Origin: an uncultured Steroidobacter sp.
GTDB lineage: Bacteria; Pseudomonadota; Gammaproteobacteria; Steroidobacterales; Steroidobacteraceae
Length of the DNA: 5,786 nt
NCBI GenBank assembly: GCA_946478975.1
Contig: CAMLEO010000376.1
Location: 1-5,786 of the forward strand
Direction of reading: 5' to 3'
Below the pieces are notes generated by a model, which worked only from the letters and a program-made list of their open reading frames with translations, did not search any database and was not told the DNA's origin. Position 1 is the stretch's first letter. Every line of letters begins with the position of its first letter. Positions 1 to 5,684 of the stretch are shown here, in pieces. The position numbers and the translations under genes were made by a program.

Positions 1-1536
1 CGACATGAACAAGCGGCGGGATTCATCGCTCAAGGCATCGCACGCATCACCGGCAAGGCTGGTGTTTGTTTCGCGACGTCCGGCCCGGGCGTGACGAATG
101 TGGTGACGGCGCTCGCCGATGCGAAGCTCGATTCCATTCCCATGGTGTGCATCGCAGGCCAGGTGCCGACGGCATTGATCGGCACCGATGCGTTTCAGGA
201 AGTGCCGACCATCGACATGGTGCGGCCGATCACCAAATACAGTTACTTCGTGCGCGACGCGAATGAGCTGTGGCGCGTGATCCCGGAAGCCTTTCGTATC
301 GCCGAAGGCGGACGACCGGGCCCGGTGCTGATCGACGTGCCCAAAGACGTTCAGCTGCAACTCACCGACGCCGCCGATAGCGCCGTTCCTGAATCACAGT
401 CCGATGCTCCGGAATCAGGCCTGGCTGAACAGTTCGCGCAGGCGGCGCAGATGATTCATGCCGCTCAGCGTCCCGTGCTGTACGTCGGTGGCGGAATCGT
501 GAAGGCGCGCGCTCATCATCTCATTCGTGAACTCGCCGAACGCGCCGGGCTGCCGACGACGTCGACGCTCATGGCATTGGGCGCTTTGCCAGCGGAGCAC
601 GCGCTGAATCTCGGCATGCTGGGCATGCACGGCGCCCGCTTCACCAACCTCGCAATCGACGAATGTGACTTGCTGATCGCCATCGGCGCGCGCTTCGACG
701 ATCGTGCGACCGGCAATCCCCGCAAGTTCGCGCCGCACGCTCGCATCATTCACATCGACATCGACCGTCGCGAGTTCGGCAAGATCAAGCGCGCCGAGCT
801 GGCCATTCGTGCCGACGCCAGGCTCGCGGCGACGGAACTGTTGAAGCGCATCGAGCCGACGCGACGCTCGCTGTGGCACGCGCGAATCGCGCAATTGAAA
901 GCCGCTCATCCATTGCAAACACCGGATATCCACGAGCTGTGTTCGCCGTACGGCATCGTGCAGGCGGTCGGCGCAATCGCTCCCGACGACTGCATCGTCA
1001 CGACCGACGTCGGTCAGCATCAAATGTGGGTGGCGCAAAGGTTTCCGTTCACACGGCCGGATCGTTGGCTCACGTCTGGCGGGCTGGGAACGATGGGCTT
1101 CGGTTTGCCGGCTGCGATCGGCGCTGCTTTGGCGGAGCCAGCGGCGACGACTATTTGCTTCACGGGTGACGGCAGCCTGCTCATGAACGTGCAGGAGCTG
1201 GCGACCCTGGCCGAGCTGGATTTGAACGTGAAAGTGATTCTGCTCGACAACGCCGCGCTCGGGCTGGTGAGGCAACAGCAGGAATTGTTTTATCAGCGTC
1301 GCTTCGTGGCGTCCGTGTATGCGCAGCCGAGTCGCTTCGTTGCCATTGCGCAGGCCTTCGGGATTCCGGCGTTCGATTTGGGCAATGTTGACGAACCGCG
1401 CGAAGCACTCGCGAGCGCGTTGCGACGTTCCGGACCGATGCTGATTCGAGTGCCGATCGCGGCGACTCAGCACGTGCTGCCGATGGTTGCTCCGGGCGCA
1501 GCGAACACGGAAGCGTTGGATCACGCTGTGCTGTAG
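1..1536 (+). CDS. ilvG: Acetolactate (acetohydroxyacid) synthase large, catalytic subunit, isozyme II-like; 5' end cut off by the window
   Basis: This ThDP-dependent enzyme condenses two pyruvates to 2-acetolactate, or pyruvate with 2-ketobutyrate to 2-aceto-2-hydroxybutyrate, the first shared step of branched-chain amino acid synthesis in the cytoplasm. The frame is open from base 1, giving 511 visible residues. RHEQAA holds the catalytic Glu at residue 3, followed by ATSGPGVTN (24-32) and QVPTALIGTDAFQE. The central FAD-binding domain has GARFDDR (229-235). The ThDP/Mg site is GDGS (389-392) with DN at 416-417. LLDN and the C-terminal PMVAPGA resemble E. coli IlvG rather than IlvB or IlvI. 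Counterparts of V375, M403, D428, N455 and V461 of E. coli AHAS II all fall at a constant offset of 38 (V337, M365, D390, N417, V423), but the W464 position is Gln426. About 44 N-terminal residues are missing. The GTG at 91 lies inside the conserved core and is not the start. No small-subunit gene follows. The family is near certain; the isozyme label is slightly less so. Confidence 0.95.
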   Translation, partial: RHEQAAGFIAQGIARITGKAGVCFATSGPGVTNVVTALADAKLDSIPMVCIAGQVPTALIGTDAFQEVPTIDMVRPITKYSYFVRDANELWRVIPEAFRIAEGGRPGPVLIDVPKDVQLQLTDAADSAVPESQSDAPESGLAEQFAQAAQMIHAAQRPVLYVGGGIVKARAHHLIRELAERAGLPTTSTLMALGALPAEHALNLGMLGMHGARFTNLAIDECDLLIAIGARFDDRATGNPRKFAPHARIIHIDIDRREFGKIKRAELAIRADARLAATELLKRIEPTRRSLWHARIAQLKAAHPLQTPDIHELCSPYGIVQAVGAIAPDDCIVTTDVGQHQMWVAQRFPFTRPDRWLTSGGLGTMGFGLPAAIGAALAEPAATTICFTGDGSLLMNVQELATLAELDLNVKVILLDNAALGLVRQQQELFYQRRFVASVYAQPSRFVAIAQAFGIPAFDLGNVDEPREALASALRRSGPMLIRVPIAATQHVLPMVAPGAANTEALDHAVL

Positions 1537-1539
1537 GCT
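1534..1539 (+). promoter_or_regulatory. Possible -10 box (TAGGCT) for a leaderless thioesterase mRNA
   Basis: TAGGCT fits the TANNNT consensus and ends 6 nt before the ATG at 1546. It overlaps the ilvG stop codon. No Shine-Dalgarno sequence precedes that ATG. The box could start a leaderless transcript, or the gene may simply be read with ilvG. No good -35 element was recognised. This is an inference from spacing alone. Confidence 0.22.
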
Positions 1540-1545
1540 ATCCGC

Positions 1546-2337
1546 ATGCAGTTCAGTGACATTCTCGCGTCGATTCGCGGTCCCGACGAAGATCTGCTCG
1601 TGACCGTGTCCGACGATTGGTTGCAAGGCCGTGCGACCTTCGGTGGCCTGGTCGCGGCGGTCGGCAACGAAGCCATGCGCAAGTTCGTGCCTCGCGATCG
1701 TCCATTGCGCTCGTTGCAAACGACGTTCGTTGGACCGGCTAGCGCAGGCAACTGGAACCTTCGCGCTCGCATGCTTCGCGCCGGCAAAGCGGTGACGCTC
1801 GCTCAATGCGAAATCGTCGAGGGCGGCCAGGTGGTCGCCGTGCAGACCGGCGTCTATGGTGCCGATCGCGAGTCGGCCGTGCTGGTGAAGCCAACACCCG
1901 TCGATCCGCCACGCGGTGTCGATGAGATCAATGAGCTGCGCTACGCACCGGATCGCGGCGCGCCTGCCTTCGTGCAGCACTTCGCCCTGCGGTTTGCACT
2001 AGGTGCGAAACCCTTCACCAGCACGCGCTCGCCGTCCAAGGTGTACATCCGTCATCGCGATCCGTCGCCGCTGACCGAATCTCACATCGTCGCGCTGGTG
2101 GATTGCATCCCCACGCCGGCCTTGTCGATGTTCAAGGCGCCGGCGCCCGGCAGCTCGCTGGTGTGGACGCTGGATTTTTTCGAGCACGAGCTGGCGTTTG
2201 CACCGGACGCGTGGTGGCGCATCGATACGGACATCGACGCTGCGACCGGCGGCTATGTGAATCAGACCGGCCTGCTGCACGATCCGAACGGACGGCCCGT
2301 GGCATTGAGCCGCCAGTTGTTTGTGGTGTTCGGCTAG
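1546..2337 (+). CDS. Acyl-CoA thioesterase, TesB-like double-hotdog fold (4HBT_3 type)
   Basis: The 263-residue protein probably hydrolyses an acyl-CoA thioester to free acid and CoA in the cytoplasm. The first hotdog half contains the family signature GRATFGGLVAA (residues 28-38), then LRSLQTTFVGPA and a strand pattern ending in VYGADR. The second half carries what looks like the TesB catalytic triad: Asp186 in LVDCIPTP, Thr208 in VWTLDFF and Gln257 in SRQLFVVFG. The spacings of 22 and 49 residues are close to 24 and 50 in E. coli TesB (D204, T228, Q278). Length is usual for this single-chain family, and no signal peptide is seen. The ATG lies 9 nt after the ilvG stop, so co-transcription is likely, although there is no Shine-Dalgarno. 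The substrate cannot be read from the sequence. A link to branched-chain acyl-CoAs is suggested only by the neighbour. Fold assignment is firm; the exact role is open. Confidence 0.87.
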   Translation: MQFSDILASIRGPDEDLLVTVSDDWLQGRATFGGLVAAVGNEAMRKFVPRDRPLRSLQTTFVGPASAGNWNLRARMLRAGKAVTLAQCEIVEGGQVVAVQTGVYGADRESAVLVKPTPVDPPRGVDEINELRYAPDRGAPAFVQHFALRFALGAKPFTSTRSPSKVYIRHRDPSPLTESHIVALVDCIPTPALSMFKAPAPGSSLVWTLDFFEHELAFAPDAWWRIDTDIDAATGGYVNQTGLLHDPNGRPVALSRQLFVVFG

Positions 2338-2345
2338 CCTGGCGT

Positions 2346-2372
2346 ATCGAAAGGGCCTTGGCCGCTTTCGAT
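2346..2372. terminator. Hairpin/palindrome between convergent genes; possible bidirectional terminator
   Basis: ATCGAAAG (2346-2353) pairs perfectly with CTTTCGAT (2365-2372). Inside lies GGCCTTGGCC (2354-2363), which continues the stem with three pairs and a CTTG loop; G2364 is bulged. It lies 8 nt past the thioesterase stop and 12 nt past the marC stop, the right place to end both transcripts. Neither strand has a T-run directly after the stem, so it is not a canonical intrinsic terminator. On the - strand the TTTTT run comes before the hairpin. It may instead protect 3' ends or bind a protein. Confidence 0.45.
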
Positions 2373-2384
2373 CATAAAAACACT

Positions 2385-3041
2385 TCAGGAGGCGCGTGCG
2401 ACCTTAGCTACGTCCAGCACGCCGTTGATGATGAACTGCACGCCGATGCAGATGAGCAGAAAGCCCATGATGCGCGCCATCGCATTCATACCTGCGACGC
2501 CGAGCACGCGCGACAGCCGGGTGGCGGCTTTCAACACCCAATAAGAAATCACGCCGACGATGGCGACGCCGATCGCGATCAGGATGTGGCCGATGACGAT
2601 GTGCTGGCTCTCCTGCACCGTCGCCGACATGCCGATCACGACGGCAATCGAACCCGGCCCGCTCAACCCCGGCATGGCCAGCGGCGTGAACGACACATCG
2701 TGCTTCGCCGCCGCCTCGACCTGCTCCTGGCGAGACATCGCGGCGGTATCGGGAAACAGCATGCGGAAGCCGAGATAGCTCACGATCATGCCGCCGGCGA
2801 TGCGCAGCCCCGGGATGGAGATGCCGAAGAAGTTCATGATCAGGCCGCCGGCGACCAGGAACGAGGTCAGGATGAAGAACATATAGATGCAGGCGCGCCG
2901 GATCTGCTCGGTGCGCTCCTGCTCGGTCAGGTTGGCGGTGATGGTCATCACCATGCCGACCGCCGACAACGGATTGACGATGGGCAGCAGCGCACCCACC
3001 GTGCTCAGGATGTACAGGACGCCTTCGGATAACCAATTCAT
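2385..3041 (-). CDS. marC: MarC-family integral membrane protein (NAAT-type)
   Basis: The 218-residue protein is very hydrophobic, with about six membrane helices (roughly residues 7-35, 50-70, 77-96, 119-140, 147-170 and 188-211) in the inner membrane. It closely matches E. coli MarC/YchE: FGISIPGLRIAGG (72-84), GFRMLFP (91-97), FTPLAMP (118-124) with the following SGPG, and MGFLLICIGVQFIING (192-207). The NP at 23-24 and GPG at 128-130 sit at equivalent places in the two halves, consistent with the internal repeat of this family. Some archaeal relatives carry small neutral amino acids. The E. coli name came from the mar locus, but a role in multidrug resistance was not upheld, so the substrate here is unknown. 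Length is typical (about 215-221). The gene is divergent from the MFS transporter, with 50 bp between starts, and convergent with the thioesterase. There is no Shine-Dalgarno before the ATG. The symbol marks the family, not strict orthology, since paralogues such as ychE and yhgN exist. Confidence 0.93.
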   Translation of the reverse strand: MNWLSEGVLYILSTVGALLPIVNPLSAVGMVMTITANLTEQERTEQIRRACIYMFFILTSFLVAGGLIMNFFGISIPGLRIAGGMIVSYLGFRMLFPDTAAMSRQEQVEAAAKHDVSFTPLAMPGLSGPGSIAVVIGMSATVQESQHIVIGHILIAIGVAIVGVISYWVLKAATRLSRVLGVAGMNAMARIMGFLLICIGVQFIINGVLDVAKVARAS

Positions 3042-3048
3042 CTTGAGG

Positions 3049-3054
3049 ACGATA
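3049..3054 (-). promoter_or_regulatory. Possible -10 box (TATCGT) for marC, placed for a leaderless mRNA
   Basis: Read on the - strand, TATCGT ends 7 nt before the marC ATG, with only CCTCAAG between them. That spacing would put the transcript start at or next to the A of the ATG. No convincing -35 lies 16-18 nt upstream and no Shine-Dalgarno is present. The 50-bp gap to the divergent gene leaves little room for any other promoter. Confidence 0.35.
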
Positions 3055-3075
3055 CCGTAAACGACTCAGCCGGGA

Positions 3076-3084
3076 TGCTACCCT
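3076..3084 (+). promoter_or_regulatory. Possible extended -10 box (TGCTACCCT) for the MFS transporter gene
   Basis: TGC followed by TACCCT matches an extended -10 (TGnTANNNT). The hexamer ends 7 nt before the ATG at 3092, again the spacing of a leaderless transcript. An extended -10 can work without a good -35, and none was seen. No Shine-Dalgarno lies between the box and the ATG (GCGCCGC). The call rests on motif and spacing only. Confidence 0.35.
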
Positions 3085-3091
3085 GCGCCGC

Positions 3092-4327
3092 ATGTCCCGA
3101 GGTTACAAAATCACATTGCTGATCGCCCTGTACATGGCGCAGGGGCTGCCCTTTGGGTTCTTTACGCTGGCGCTGCCGGTGCTGGTGCGGCAGGCGGGGT
3201 ATTCGTTGACGGCCATCGCGGCGCTGAATCTGCTGGCGGCGCCGTGGCTGCTGAAGTTTCTGTGGGCGCCGTATCTCGATCACACCGGCAGCCGCCGGCG
3301 CTGGCTGCTCACATTTCAGGCAGCGGCCATTGTCGGCGCGCTGCTGCTGTCGCAAGCGGGCCTGAACGGCGATCTCACGCTGCTGATGGTGGCTGCCTTC
3401 GCGTTCAACTTCGTGGCCGCTTCTCAAGACGTGATCACCGATGCGCTGGCGGTGCGCTTGCTCGATACACGCGAGCGCGGGCTGGCGAATGCGATTCAAG
3501 TCGGCGCTTATCGATTCGGCATGATCCTCGGCGGCTTCGTAGTGCTGACGATTTTCGCGCGCACGAACTGGCAGACGACGTTTCTATGCATGGCCGCCCT
3601 GCTGTCGCTGACGATGCTGCCGGTGTTCGGTCTGAATGAATCGATCGAGACATCGCAAACGCCGAAGTACACACCAGCGCAGCTCGCCGCCAGTTGGTTC
3701 AAGCGCATGATGCAGCCGGGCATGCTGGCATTCGCCGGCATCATCGTGCTGTATCGACTCGGCGATCAGATGGTGTCGACGCTGCTGGGTCCGTTCCTGG
3801 TCGACCAGCACCTGGACACGGCAGCGATTGCGAAGCTCAAAGGTGGCGTTGGCTCGGCGACCAGCTTGTTGGGTGCGGTCCTCGGCGGCTGGTTAGCGTT
3901 CAGCACGCAACGACGCACAGCCGTGCTCTTCAGCGGTGTGGCGCAAGCTGCTTCATACACGCTCTACATCGCCGCGGCGCTCGGCTTCGGCGGCGTGCAA
4001 CTGCTATGGGTCGCAACGATCTGCGAAGGCGTCATCGGCACGATGGCGACGGTCGCATTGTTCACATTGATGATGGACGCATCGGACCCCGAGCACGCCG
4101 GCACCGACTACACGCTGTTCGCGAGCCTCGTAGTGCTCATGGGATTGCTCGGCAACCTGGCGGGAGCGCGGCTCGCTGATCTGATGGGTTATGCGACGGC
4201 GTTCAGCATCGGCACGATCGTCGCGCTGCTCGGCACTCTGGCAGTGGTTTGGATTCTGGATCGGAAGCGAATGCCCGGCCGGGTGGCCGAAGCGTGGCGC
4301 CCATTCAAGCGGGCAGCTCAATCGTAA
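3092..4327 (+). CDS. MFS transporter, AmpG/RhtX-FptX-like group
   Basis: The 411-residue protein has hydrophobic segments consistent with 12 membrane helices and a cytoplasmic loop near residues 183-208 between the two six-helix halves, so it is an inner-membrane secondary transporter. Signatures of the group with the muropeptide permease AmpG, the siderophore transporters RhtX/FptX and acetyl-CoA transporters are visible: QGLPFGFF (17-24), KFLWAPYLDH (55-64), SQDVITDALAVRLL (111-124), ERG (128-130), YRFGMILGG (140-148), YRLGDQM (221-227) and HAGTDYTLFAS (335-345). Charged residues in TM4/5 (Asp113, Asp117) and in TM7 (Arg222, Asp225) are typical of this group. It is shorter than E. coli AmpG (about 490 residues), nearer the RhtX size. 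The substrate is unknown: no siderophore, TonB-receptor, beta-lactamase or peptidoglycan-recycling gene is in view. The ATG is chosen because the family's N-terminus begins just there. The last 23 bp overlap the convergent kinase gene. Confidence 0.88.
   Translation: MSRGYKITLLIALYMAQGLPFGFFTLALPVLVRQAGYSLTAIAALNLLAAPWLLKFLWAPYLDHTGSRRRWLLTFQAAAIVGALLLSQAGLNGDLTLLMVAAFAFNFVAASQDVITDALAVRLLDTRERGLANAIQVGAYRFGMILGGFVVLTIFARTNWQTTFLCMAALLSLTMLPVFGLNESIETSQTPKYTPAQLAASWFKRMMQPGMLAFAGIIVLYRLGDQMVSTLLGPFLVDQHLDTAAIAKLKGGVGSATSLLGAVLGGWLAFSTQRRTAVLFSGVAQAASYTLYIAAALGFGGVQLLWVATICEGVIGTMATVALFTLMMDASDPEHAGTDYTLFASLVVLMGLLGNLAGARLADLMGYATAFSIGTIVALLGTLAVVWILDRKRMPGRVAEAWRPFKRAAQS
4305..4327. other. 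Tail-to-tail overlap of transporter and kinase coding sequences
   Basis: The + strand TAA (4325-4327) lies inside the kinase frame, and the kinase TGA (4305-4307 on the - strand) lies inside the transporter frame, so 23 bp are coding on both strands. They encode the end of the transporter tail and the final strand of the kinase ATPase domain. There is no room for a separate terminator, and the two mRNAs must be complementary at their 3' ends. Confidence 0.85.
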
Positions 4328-5684
4328 ACGTCGAGCCTTCGCCGGGCTTGCTCTGCGCCCAGACTTTGCCGCCGAGCCGCTCGATCGCCTTGCGCACCAG
4401 CGCGAGGCCGATGCCGGTGCCGGGATATTGATCGTCCCGATGCAGCCGCTGGAACAGCTTGAAGATGTGATCGTGATACTGCATCTCGAAGCCGATGCCG
4501 TTGTCGGTCACGGACAGCAGCACCGTGCCCTCCTTCCGACGGCACACGATCGAGATGCGCGGCTGCACGGCTTCACGCGTGTACTTCAACGCGTTCTCCA
4601 CCAGGTTTCTCAGCGCCAGCGCCAGGCCGCTCGAATCGACACGCACCGTCATCGGCTCGACGACGACGGATAGAGCGATGTTCCGCCGCTGCACTTCGTC
4701 CTGATATGGACTGAGCACTTGGTCCACCAGGTTCGGCAGACTCACGACGCTGGACTGCAGGCCGCGACGATCGATGTGCGAATACGCGAGCAGGTCGTCG
4801 ATGAGCGTCGCCATCTTCAGCGAGCCGTTGCGAATGCGTGTTAGATGCTCTCTCGCACGGTCCGTGAGCTGCCCCTGCATCTCATCTTCGAACAGATGCG
4901 CAAAACTATTGATGGCACGCAGCGGCGCCTTCAGGTCGTGCGCGACGGCGTACGAAAAGCCTTCGAGCTCATCGTACGCGCGCTTCAGCTCGGTCGTGCG
5001 CTCCCCAACGCGCTGCTCCAGTTCCGAAGTCAGCTCTCGATACCGCGCTTCGCTCAAGCGCAGCTCGACGTTTGCATCCTGCAATTGCTGATTCGTGACC
5101 ACCAGCTCGTCGGTGAGCAGCTGGGATTCGCTTTGGATGTATGCCTCGCGCGCACCCAGAATCACTGCAAACAAAATGAACAAGCTCGCCACCGACCACG
5201 CCACGCGCGGCGTGAGCATGGCAGTGCTGCTCATCGCGACGATCACCATGATGATGATCAGCAACGCCGGCACGACCGCTTCGAGCCAGCGCTCCCGCAT
5301 CTGCATTTGTTCGGTGAGGTCGCCCTGCTCGTGCCCGGTGAGCCACACCTGCTCGTAAGCCGCGCAGGCCAGCACGCCGAAGATCGCGAGCCAGCTGGCA
5401 TTCACCAGGTCGCTCGGCAGGTAATTGCCGATCAGCAGCGAGTGCGCATAGATGAGATTCGCGCCCGCATAGATGCCAGTGGCAAACACGAGCAGCAGCA
5501 TCGGCGTCCAGGATGCCCCCCAACGGAACGTCCACAGTGCGCTCAATGCAGCCAGGAACGTGCCGGATACGAGCACCGTATGCGCGACACCCAGCCACAG
5601 GAACGTCGTCGTCACGCCCGGATTCTGCAGCGCCGGCTCGAGCATCCCGAGCACCACCGTCACCGCCAGGCAGCAAGTAATCAA
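4305..5684 (-). CDS. Membrane-bound sensor histidine kinase (HisKA plus HATPase_c); N-terminus uncertain
   Basis: From the TTG at 5684 the protein has 459 residues. About six hydrophobic segments (roughly 2-18, 27-52, 59-79, 93-114, 134-153, 160-180) form a membrane input region, with no periplasmic PAS or Cache domain visible. A charged, coiled-coil-like stretch (about 183-235) leads to HisKA. The phosphoacceptor is His249 in AHDLKAPLRAI, the phytochrome-like H-box type. The ATPase domain is complete: N-box ENALKYT with Asn364, G1 DNGIGF (394-399), F-box IFKLFQRL, G2 GTGIGLAL (422-429) and the closing FTIELP. It should autophosphorylate and pass phosphate to a response regulator, but no receiver domain or regulator gene is in view. 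The start is weak: TTG is the only usual start codon in this frame before the window edge, it lacks a Shine-Dalgarno, and third-position GC stays high for 13 codons upstream (5685-5723). The true N-terminus may lie upstream across a frame change. The kinase call is near certain; the signal is unknown. Confidence 0.93.
   Translation of the reverse strand: MITCCLAVTVVLGMLEPALQNPGVTTTFLWLGVAHTVLVSGTFLAALSALWTFRWGASWTPMLLLVFATGIYAGANLIYAHSLLIGNYLPSDLVNASWLAIFGVLACAAYEQVWLTGHEQGDLTEQMQMRERWLEAVVPALLIIIMVIVAMSSTAMLTPRVAWSVASLFILFAVILGAREAYIQSESQLLTDELVVTNQQLQDANVELRLSEARYRELTSELEQRVGERTTELKRAYDELEGFSYAVAHDLKAPLRAINSFAHLFEDEMQGQLTDRAREHLTRIRNGSLKMATLIDDLLAYSHIDRRGLQSSVVSLPNLVDQVLSPYQDEVQRRNIALSVVVEPMTVRVDSSGLALALRNLVENALKYTREAVQPRISIVCRRKEGTVLLSVTDNGIGFEMQYHDHIFKLFQRLHRDDQYPGTGIGLALVRKAIERLGGKVWAQSKPGEGSTFTIELPA

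Noticed and set aside
91..93. GTG as the start codon of acetolactate synthase
   Set aside because: It lies inside the conserved SGPGVTN core. The frame is open to base 1 and encodes the catalytic-Glu motif RHEQAA upstream.
415..1980. A 521-codon open frame on the - strand, antisense to ilvG and the thioesterase
   Set aside because: It crosses the boundary of two well-identified genes, its translation is rich in Arg, His and Gln with no recognisable domain, and long antisense frames are common in GC-rich coding DNA.
2103..3032. A 309-codon + strand frame spanning the thioesterase end, the palindrome and the antisense of marC
   Set aside because: The translation is low-complexity (Asp, His, Arg, Ala) and the frame runs through two real genes and the hairpin. 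It is a shadow frame.
2404..3093. A 229-codon - strand frame overlapping marC in another frame
   Set aside because: Arg/His-rich shadow of marC, which matches its family over its full length in its own frame.
4299..4314. GCCC...GGGC inverted repeat near the transporter/kinase overlap as a terminator
   Set aside because: Only a 4-bp stem, inside coding sequence on both strands, with no T-run after it.
4191..4673. A 160-codon + strand frame opposite the kinase ATPase domain
   Set aside because: It overlaps both the transporter end and the conserved kinase domain and has no recognisable motif.
4969..5676. A 235-codon - strand frame over the kinase membrane region
   Set aside because: Arg/Gly/Ala-rich shadow of the kinase, whose own frame gives clear membrane helices leading into HisKA.
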